Origin: Hordeum vulgare subsp. vulgare
Lineage: Eukaryota > Streptophyta > Magnoliopsida > Poales > Poaceae
Assembly (NCBI RefSeq): GCF_904849725.1
Contig: NC_058519.1
Location: 580,314,676-580,378,675 of the forward strand
Length of the DNA stretch: 64,000 nt
Reading direction: 5' to 3'
In this document: positions 56,954 through 64,000 of the stretch, piece after piece
Layout: each line of letters opens with the position of its first letter
Numbering within the stretch: position 1 is the first letter of the stretch
Program-made: the position numbers and the translations under genes
The notes under the pieces: model-generated
Seen by the model: the letters and a program-made list of their open reading frames with translations, nothing else
The model's database searches: none
What the model was told of the DNA's origin: nothing

Positions 56954-57406
56954 CTAATCCTTGGCGGACTGCTTGGCCAGATCATCCGAGTCTATCGGGC
57001 CATCCTCGGGATCACTTTGGTTGCCTGCAGTGATCATCAACGCCTCGTTAATGACGTACAGATGCAGATCCTCCTCAAGATACCGTTCCACCAAGGGATC
57101 GCTGCTTCGACGTTCACGGGACCTGATGAGTGCCTCAGCCTTCATGTTCTCCTACTCCTTGGCCTTGGACACTACTCTCATGTTAGGTGGAGCTATCTCA
57201 CTCGCGCACCAAGCATCCTCGCGAAAGATGAGATGGGCCTTTCGCCCTGGTACTCAAGCGCCTGGACATCGTAAGCGCGCGCCACCTCCTCAATGAAGTC
57301 AAACGTGTGGATTCATTGGTTCTTGCGAGTGAAAGGGTTTTTGATTTGGGCGCCCCACTTCCCCTCGCATGTGGACAACACCACGGTGCCTTCCGTTGTC
57401 TGCCAT
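56954..57406 (-). pseudogene. AP2/ERF-domain-like gene relic
   Basis: On the reverse strand, from ATG at 57406 (MADNGRHRGV), a frameshift leads into a domain resembling AP2/ERF. Its blocks are GKWGAQIKNPFTRKNQ, a stop where Trp is expected, then IHTFDFIEEVARAYDVQALE. This matches the family pattern WGAEIRD ... W.GTFDTAEEAARAYD.AA. After a stop, the frame 57145-56954 gives an acidic tail (RYLEEDLHLYVINEA, QSDPEDGPIDSDDL). I recall multi-copy Triticeae AP2-like genes with this architecture. Intact AP2/ERF proteins bind GCC/DRE promoter elements in the nucleus; this copy cannot encode one. It lies directly right of CACTA-F, and left of a CACTA 3' end at 58869. Confidence 0.55.
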
Positions 57407-58869
57407 TTCGGGAAAATGAATTAAAACATGCAGATAAATAAATTTGACAAAAGAACCGAAGAAATCTTCAACAACACAATCTTAATTAAAAATAAAAAAT
57501 AAACTTTGGCATGACTTTTTCATTAAAATGGACACATTAAGAGCTAGAAATTTGGCAAAACAAAAATAAATCAACATTTCATCAAAACTTTAGCGCTTAT
57601 AGTATGAATATGCGTAAAGAAATGAAGACATCTACTACAGTACAATATCAATAAAAAGTAAACAAGAAAATTTAGCATGACCTCTTTGTAAAAATGGACA
57701 CATTAATTGCTAGAAATCTGGGGAAACAGAAAGGAATCGACGGTTCGCTAAAACTTTAGCACTTGTAGCATGTATATGTGTAATTAACTGAAGGCATCTA
57801 CTGCAACATATTATTGAACTCGGTATGATGAGAAATAATGTAAAGAATAATAGAATATATATGCGACACAATATAATTGACCTCTAATATGCACAATTTG
57901 TGTTTCCTCGTTGATGGTTATATATGGCTGCTGCAATTATAATTGTTTTGATGTGTGCCTTCAAAACTATAGAACTAGAAACTATAACTATTATTGAACT
58001 CTAGTATGAATAAGTTGAACTCATTAACGATTATGAACACACAATAATAAAAATATATACCCTAACCCTAGTCGAACGTTTGTGTGTCTGTGTGTGGCTA
58101 TTGCCGCAACTCTTCTTGTGCGTGTTGATGCAGCCGTGGTGGCAAGGAGGAAAGTCGGAGAGAGAGGCACGAATAGCAAGATGGCAATGTATTACCGACT
58201 GGACGGCAACGGGCTGGATCGTCGACGATGGTGACGGAGGCAGCAGATAGAGGGTGACGAAGGAAGCGAACATCAATGATGGCAGCGGACGCCGAGGACG
58301 ACGGCGATGGCGGCAGCGTGGATGAGCCGACAGCGACAAGATGGGGGAGAGTGAGAGTGGGAGAGTGAAGTTGGGAAGGGGGGAGTGGCGTGCGCGTGTA
58401 CGTAGTCGATTGAGTTCGTCGTGTGCGACGAGCACGCCAACCAACCTGCCACTTCTACTTTGGGGTGGCGGGCGGCAAAGCCGATTTGATTTGAGGACGA
58501 CCACATAGCTAACATAGTTGTGGCGGTTGTTGTCAATGGCGCCGAATAGATAATATATGTATAATTATTTTTGGTGTCGATTGCACGTGCTAAACTGTGG
58601 TGATTAGTATTGTGCACCCACTAGTATTGCCTTCAAGAGTAGTGGCGAGCTATTCTATACACCCGCCAGTGATCATATTTATCACGTGGCCATGCTCAAC
58701 ATTGCTTATTTGTGGCGGGTCATTTACGGCACTTGCCACTACTAGACGAGTAGCTCTAGCAGTCGATTTCTGGCGCCCGCCACAATTACTTTTGCTAACT
58801 AGCAGCGGAGGGTGACCTGCCTCGCCCGTCACACATTTTGGTTCACCTATAAGCCTTTTCCTAGTAGTG
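57407..58869. mobile_element. 3' part of a CACTA element (CACTA-G); 5' end not identified
   Basis: Ends in CCTTTTCCTAGTAGTG at 58869, the reverse complement of a CACTACTAGGAAAAGG TIR. The next bases (AAA) are a possible 3-bp duplication. 58600-58850 carries subterminal GTGGCGGG/CCGCCAC/CCCGCCAC words. 57407-58020 is AT-rich without a gene. 58040-58500 is GC-rich and could be the promoter/leader of the reverse-strand AP2-like relic. Whether that relic belongs inside this CACTA is likely from the layout but not proven, because the 5' TIR is missing. Confidence 0.55.
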
Positions 58870-58980
58870 AAAAGTGTGATACTTCTAAAAATTAGATGGA
58901 GCGTCGTAAAAGTAGCGCGCCTACCATCGCTACTGGTAGGACAAAACCCATCGCTACTGGTAGGGTTTTCCTTAGTAGTG
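58870..58980. mobile_element. Right tip of another CACTA element (CACTA-H)
   Basis: A 111-bp remnant has CATCGCTACTGGTAGG twice and ends in GGGTTTTCCTTAGTAGTG at 58980 (TIR CACTACTAAGGAAAACC on the reverse strand). It directly follows the end of CACTA-G, so CACTA-G probably inserted in the tip of CACTA-H. The sequence right of 58980 is a Copia gag relic. Confidence 0.65.
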
Positions 58981-59118
58981 AGTGTACCTTTGCTCCAAGT
59001 CATACTTCCATCCTTCTTACAATGCTCGACAAGCCACTTGCTACAATTCCCCTAATAATGATCGAGTTGCTTGCAATGATTTCCTATGGTCTTCGAGTCC
59101 GGCCCCGACTTAGGCTGA
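58981..59118 (-). pseudogene. gag: Copia gag relic with a degenerate zinc knuckle, C-terminal part
   Basis: Reverse strand. After the solo-LTR target site it reads PKSGPDSKTIGNHCKQLDHY, a stop, then GNCSKWLVEHCKKDGS. The zinc knuckle CX2CX4HX4C is recognisable, with the first Cys replaced by Gly. The coding frame is continuous with the part at 60639-60785 when the solo LTR is removed. It is truncated on its 3' side by CACTA-H. Confidence 0.5.
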
Positions 59119-60638
59119 TGAAAGCACAATTGCTCTCTAGTGTGGTTTTGATAATTGATCACAACATATGCAACATTGGACTAATATGTTCTCCAAATAT
59201 ATTTCAGAAAAGTTCAAAAGATGCTATGGCTTAAGATTTATGTGGAGATGCCTCTGGATGCAAGAAAGGAATCATATTGGCCCAAGCTTCAAGCTAGAAG
59301 ACTCTTCATTTTATATTTGTGAGAAATCATTTTTGAGTCCATAGGAAAGATAATACTATTAAAAGGGGTGAGATAGTACAATGAACTGATTGCTCAAATG
59401 CTCAAAGTTAGCCACCAAAACACTCAGTCATTTTTCCCACATATCCACTATGTCAAGTTCCACATATATAAATTCGATGTCACCAACATTGCCATATCGT
59501 ACCCACCGAGTTTGAACCTCAGATGGAACCCTAGCCATTCCCACCATATGGGTGCAACCGAAACTGCATCGGTGCTACCGAGTTCAGTGTGACTAACTTT
59601 CTGTTGCCCAGATACATAAAATCAGAATTTCCGAGTTTGAGTATCGATGCCACCGAGTTTGGCCATCTCACGGTTAGTCACCTTTTTGGTGCCACCGAGT
59701 TCTATATAACAGTCTCACCGAGATTCAAAAGTTTACACCTTTGAGCTAATCGGTATCACCGAGTCGTCCACTTTGGTGTCACCGAGTTTCCACTTTTGTG
59801 TGTAACGGTTGGATTTTGGCTGATGCCTATATATACCCCTTCACCCACCTCTCATTCGTGGGAGAAGCACTCAGAACACACACTTCATTTCCAGATCCAT
59901 TTTCTGAGAGAGAACCACCTACTCATGTGTTGAGACCAAGATATTCCAATCCAATCATTTGAAACTTGATCTCTAGCCTCTCCAAATTGCTTTCCACCAA
60001 ATCAACCTCTCCTACCCATGCATATTATGTGAGAGAGAGATTTTTGTTGAGGAGACTATCTTTAGAAGCACAAGAGCAAGGAGTTCATTGATCTACCTCA
60101 TCTATTACCTTTTGGAGGGTGGTGCCTCCTAGATTGGTTAGGTGTCGCTTGGGAGCCTCCTACTTCGTGTTGTGGAGTTGAACCAATTTGTTTGTAAGGG
60201 CAAGGAGATCGCCTACTTCGTGAAGATCTACTGTGAGTAAAGCTAGTCCTCCGTGGACGGAAGCCGTGGTGGGATAGACAAGGCCGCTTCTTTGTGGACC
60301 CTCCGTGGGTGGAGCCCTCTGTGGACTCTCGCAGTCGTTACCCTCCGTGGGTTGAAGCCTCCACTAACATGGACGTATAATAGCGCCACCTATCGGAACC
60401 ATGCCAAAAACCGTCGTGTCAACCTCATGCGTTGGATCTCCCTACCTTACTCCTCTACTTTACACTTGCATGTTTTACTTTCTGATGCAATACTATTAGA
60501 ACTGCATGTGTAGGGTGTACTTGACTTGTGACAACTGTCATAGCTTCCTCTCAAGTAAAATTGGGAAAAGCCAAAAAAAATATCTTGTCAAGTAGTCTAA
60601 TCACCCCCCCCCCCTCTAGACATACTTTTGATCCTACA
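59119..60638 (+). mobile_element. Solo LTR of a Copia retrotransposon, 1.5 kb
   Basis: Starts TGAAAGCACAATTGC, ends GATCCTACA, and is flanked by a perfect 5-bp duplication GCTGA (59114-59118 and 60639-60643). Repeated CACCGAGTT words (59500-59790), a CCTATATATACC TATA region near 59827 and an 11-C run near the end (60604-60614) are typical of a SIRE/Maximus-like Copia LTR known from Triticeae. No primer site or coding sequence is attached, so the internal part was lost by LTR-LTR recombination. Confidence 0.85.
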
Positions 60639-60790
60639 GCTGACCAGAGGAAATAACCTTATATATGCCCTTTTCCTTAGCCTTTTACTTGGACCAGTTC
60701 TTCTTCAACTTAGCCGAGTTCAGCACCATTCACACTTGATGTGTCCCTTTCTTGATATCCTGATATGCCACCTTGAGCGTTGCTACTTCT
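60639..60790 (-). pseudogene. gag: Copia gag relic, part upstream of the solo LTR
   Basis: Reverse strand. Residues EVATLKVAYQDIKKGTHQV, a stop, then MVLNSAKLKKNWSK. This resembles the segment between the Gag core and the zinc knuckle of Copia Gag (LK.AE..IKK...V.MV...). It joins in frame to 59118-58981. At about 60790 it is cut by the Gypsy LTR piece. Confidence 0.45.
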
Positions 60791-62020
60791 CAAACAACAG
60801 CACCAGAAATTGACACGTTGACGGAGATTGGGCTTGCGTTGGTTTTTCCCTTGAAGAGGAAAGGGCGATGCAGCACAGGATCAGTAAGTATTTCCCTCAG
60901 TTTGAGAACCAAGGTATCGATCCAGAAGGAGGGTCTCGTCAAGTCCACAGTACCTGCGCAAACACAAACAAGTTTGCACCCAACGCTTCAAAGGGGTTGT
61001 CAATCCCTTCAAGATTGTTTGCAAAAGTGAGATCTGAAGGCGGAAAGTGCAACGAAGTAAAATGTGTAAGGCTGAAAATATGTTATGGAGTAGACCCTGG
61101 GGGCCATAGTGTTCACTAGAGGCTTCTCTCAAAATAGCAAGTATTACGGTGGGTGAACAAATTACTGTCGAGCAATTGATAGAACCGTGCAAAGTCATGA
61201 CGATATCTAAGGCAATGATCTAGCATATAGGCATCACGTCCGAGACAAGTAGACTGATACTTTCTACATCTACTACTATTACTCCACATATCGACCGCTA
61301 TCCAGCATGCATCTAGTGTATTGAGTACATGAAGAACAGAGTAACGCTTTAAGCAAGATGACATGATGTAGAGGGATAATCTCAAACCAATGATGAAAAC
61401 CCCATCTTTTTACCCTTGATGGCAACAACACGATACGTGCCTCGCTACCCCTTCTGTCACTGGGTGAGGTCACCGCACGGTATGAACCCAAAACCAAGCA
61501 CTTCTCCCATGGCAAGAATCATAGATCTAGTTGGCCAAACAAAACCCACAACTCGAAGAGAATTACAAGGATATGAAATCATGCATAAAAGAGATCAGAA
61601 AAAACTCAAATAAGATTCATAGATAATCTGATCATAAATCCACAATTCATCGAATCTCGACAAACACACCGCAAAAGAAGATTACATCGGATAGATCTCC
61701 ATGAAGATCATGGAGAACTTTGTATTGAAGATCCAAGAGAGAGAAGAAGCCATCTAGTTACTAGCTATGGACCTGTAGGTCTATGGTGAACTACTCATGC
61801 ATCATCGGAGAGGTCATGGTGTTGATGGAGAAGCCTTCCGTGTCCGAATCCCGCCTCCGACAGGGCACCAGGACGTGCCCCAGATGGGATCTTGCGGAGA
61901 CAGAAGCTTGCGGCGGCGAAAAAGTGATTACGATACTCGCCTGATTTTTTGGGAATATTTGGGAATTTATAGGCGCAAGATCTAGGTCAGGGGACCTCCA
62001 GGGGGCCCACAAGCCTGCAT
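60791..62020 (-). repeat. Truncated Gypsy LTR, reverse orientation
   Basis: On the reverse strand the LTR end ...GTGTCA at 60811 is followed by TTTCTGGTGCTGTTG (60796-60810), a variant of the TTTCTGGCGCCGTTG primer-site motif of Triticeae Gypsy elements. Upstream blocks are GAGAACCAAGGTATCGATCC (plus strand, about 60902), the 'CATCATGTCATCTTGCTTAA' block (about 61350, reverse), and GATAGCGGTCGATATG (about 61295, reverse), all known from an abundant Triticeae LTR. The expected LTR start TGATACGTCTCC is missing; similarity stops near 62020. It is not the same family as Gypsy-1/2. Confidence 0.7.
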
Positions 62021-62604
62021 GGCGCAAGATCTAGATAGAAGCATCGTTGTTAGCTTGCATATCTGGTAAGCAACTCCTTGCTAATCACAGGCGGTTAGAA
62101 CAAAGCAAGGGATGACACCTTCAATGCGCAAAATCCGCTCTAAGCTAGAGTGTGAAACTTCTTGGTGCAGTCGTTTTATTTGTTGCTTGCTACTTTCTAA
62201 AATGGAAGATAAGATGAATGTATGAATAGATTTCATTTTTTATCCAACATTAGTTTCGAATCGTGTGCATCTAAAGCGTCCTTTACTAAAAACAATGTAG
62301 TTATATCCAAACCTAGAGCAATTGTATGATGAATTAAGAAACCCCGTTCGCCCCAGCGAGCGAATATGCTGGCTCTGGCTCTGCCCACCTGCTCACACCT
62401 TCCACGTCACTTTCACGTGTGAACTGAAATCGCCTTCTAGAACTCCTTCCTTTCTCATTTCAGTCCTCGCCTTTTTCATCTTCTGTAGGGGTCTTTAGTC
62501 TTTTGATCAGCATAGATGTTGCGAGAGAGCAGAGTGTACCGCCCTCGCATAGCCACGATGATCTTAATAGTCGGTCGCGACTGTTATCACACTCAATAAC
62601 GGTT
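62021..62604. other. Unassigned segment
   Basis: No gene, repeat pair or TIR recognised. The last about 80 bp may already be decayed organellar DNA, but I could not match it. Confidence 0.35.
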
Positions 62605-63704
62605 GAAACTTACAGGAAAAAAAACTTCGAATTGGGAGGGCAATCCTCCTGTTGAACTAACTGTACCCCAAACCAACACATGGTGAACAAGTAGAGTATA
62701 CTAGGGCGCGTCGAGAGAACCATGTCGAAGGAACTCGGCAAATGACTCCGTAACTTCTGATTACGAAAGCGGCACATGCCAGGGGGTAGAGATTGTTTAT
62801 TATAAACACAAGACTCCGCTAAGTGGTGAAACGATGTATAGAGTCTGATACCTGGCCGATGCTGGAAGGTCGGAAGGATAAGTGTGCTAAGCTTTGAATG
62901 AAATCCCCGGTAAACGGCAGCACGGACTCTAACTGTCCTAGGGTAGCGAAATTCCTTGTCGCATAAGTAGCGACCTGCACGAACAGTGTAACGACGGCCC
63001 CGCTGTCTCCGACAAGGACCCGATGAAATTGAATTCTCCGTGAAGATGCGGAGTACCAATAGCTAGACGGTAAGACCACATCCACCTTGAGTATAGATTC
63101 GCAGTGACAACCTTGATTGAATGTGAAGGATAGGTGGGAGGTGGTGACACACAACAACCAATCCTGAGAGACCACTCTTTCATCTAAGGATACCTAACCA
63201 CCGCACCGATCATTTGGGGGTGGGCACTGAGAGGTGGGTAGTTTATCTGGGGAGGATGCTCCTGAAGAGTGAGAGCCTACTTGACTGTGAAGGTGTGCGA
63301 AGGTAGGCTCAAGCGTTTATTCTGCTCGTGAACGCAATTGTATAATGCTATATGCTTATGAGACAGACTAGTCGAACACAAACGAAAGTTGGCCATGGTG
63401 ATCTGGTAGTCCCGTGTGGAAGCGCTCTTTCTCAACGGATCAAAGGGACGCCGGGTATAACAGGCTGATGACTCCTAATAGCTCTTATCGACGGAGTCGT
63501 TTGGCACCTCGATGTCAACTCATCACATCCTCGGGTTGAAGAAGGTCCCAAGGGTTCGGTTGTTCGCGTATGAAAGTCGTACATGGGTTGGGTTTAGAAC
63601 ATCGTGAGACAGTTCAGTTCCTATCTACCATTGGTGTTAAAGGGAGAACTGCAAGGAGCCAGCCCTAGTATGAAAGGAATGGGTTTGCTCAACCTATGGT
63701 GTAC
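62605..63704 (+). pseudogene. rrn26: Nuclear copy of the 3' part of mitochondrial 26S rRNA (NUMT)
   Basis: A 1.1-kb stretch follows the 3' part of plant mitochondrial large-subunit rRNA. Landmarks are TGTACCCCAAACC (about 62662), CAAGTAGAGTATACTAGGGC (62689), CCCCGGTAAACGGCAGCACG (62908), AAATTCCTTGTCGCATAAGT (62949), TTGAATTCTCCGTGAAGATG (63030), AACAGGCTGATGACTCC (63459), CTCTTATCGACGGAGTCG (63482) and CCTATCTACCATTGGTGTTA (63620). GTCGCATAAGTAGCGAC and the 'AGACCACTCTTTCATCTAAG' region fit mitochondrial rather than plastid or nuclear rRNA. The sarcin-ricin loop reads AGTATGAAAGGAATGG instead of AGTACGAGAGGA, and many other changes are C-to-T or G-to-A, plus small indels. So it is a decayed nuclear insertion, not a working rRNA. 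The ends are approximate. Confidence 0.85.
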
Positions 63705-64000
63705 CCTCGATACAACTCATGTCGATCAAGTAGGTATCTTATACCCCGACTCCCGACCTCCGTTGCCACAAGGCCCAAAACCATTTTGAAAGCCTTGTTA
63801 ATCTAACCTGATGCAGTGCATGTTTTTGTCTCGAACAAACCCTCTAGCTCAAGGATACCTAGTATGCCTCCAATTTTCTAAGCCAACTACTAGACATCCT
63901 CGACATGTGAAGGTGCAAAATTCGAAACGGCGAACGTGCTAGATATTAATGAGAGATTTTTCTACCATCTTAACATACATAGAAACAAGAAAAAATATCA
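63705..64000. other. Unassigned right edge
   Basis: rRNA similarity stops after GGTGTACC at about 63704. The rest shows no gene, repeat or transposon end that I can recognise. Confidence 0.4.

Noticed and set aside
62610..63183. Three overlapping reverse-strand ORFs of 81-149 codons
   Set aside because: They lie wholly in the mitochondrial rRNA copy; the plus strand explains the sequence.
62605..63704. Plastid 23S or nuclear 25S rRNA as the source
   Set aside because: Helix sequences such as GTCGCATAAGTAGCGAC and the CAAGTAGAGTATACTAGGGC stretch fit plant mitochondrial 26S as I remember it, not plastid or cytosolic rRNA. To be confirmed by alignment.

Overview
This window is nuclear DNA of a large-genome grass, almost certainly Triticeae (wheat, barley, Aegilops or rye type). 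The best evidence is a complete BARE-1/WIS/Angela-type Copia element with its characteristic 1.8-kb LTRs. It is surrounded by Gypsy elements with TGATACGTCTCC-type LTRs, a SIRE/Maximus-like Copia, several CACTA DNA transposons, and a decayed nuclear copy of mitochondrial 26S rRNA. I found no convincing ordinary host gene. Every coding signal belongs to, or sits inside, a transposable element or an organellar insertion. Family names come from memory of these sequences, not from a search.

Layout. 1-829 is the 3' end of a CACTA element (CACTA-A) inserted in an older CACTA transposase gene (CACTA-B: 830-2179 and 11663-12066). CACTA-B is split by a complete Gypsy element (Gypsy-1, 2180-11662, target duplication GGTTA). 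It is then cut by a second, 3'-truncated relative (Gypsy-2, 12067-12399 plus 21322-25729). Gypsy-2's 5' LTR is itself split at its TATA box by the complete BARE-type Copia (12400-21321, duplication AAAAT). A decayed SIRE/Maximus-like Copia with an extra third ORF follows (25730 to about 37206), then an unassigned stretch (37207-38126) and a CACTA transposase relic (CACTA-C, 38127-39830). A complete CACTA-D (40578-46751, duplication ATC) carries a truncated TnpD-like gene and a multi-exon TnpA-like gene. A complete CACTA-E without transposase (47022-51209, duplication TGT) is inserted in a 73-78-bp minisatellite. Decayed TE coding sequence (51431-53283) is then interrupted by a complete CACTA-F (53284-56855, duplication ACA) that carries a B3-domain-like gene relic. 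Next come a reverse-strand AP2/ERF-like relic (56954-57406) and two nested CACTA 3' ends (58869 and 58980). A reverse-strand Copia gag relic follows, split by a solo LTR (59119-60638, duplication GCTGA). Last are a truncated reverse-strand Gypsy LTR (60791 to about 62020) and the mitochondrial rRNA copy (about 62605-63704).

How the parts work together. Gypsy-1 and Gypsy-2 encode Gag and an aspartic protease but no reverse transcriptase, RNase H or integrase. Gypsy-1 instead has a large ORF of unknown function downstream of a sequence that resembles its own LTR U3/promoter. They are therefore non-autonomous and would need enzymes from elsewhere. The BARE-type element has an uninterrupted 1326-codon gag-pol with all catalytic motifs visible, so it is the one element here that could still be functional. 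The CACTA elements are mostly defective. Two transcription-factor-like coding relics (B3-like and AP2/ERF-like) lie within CACTA-derived DNA.
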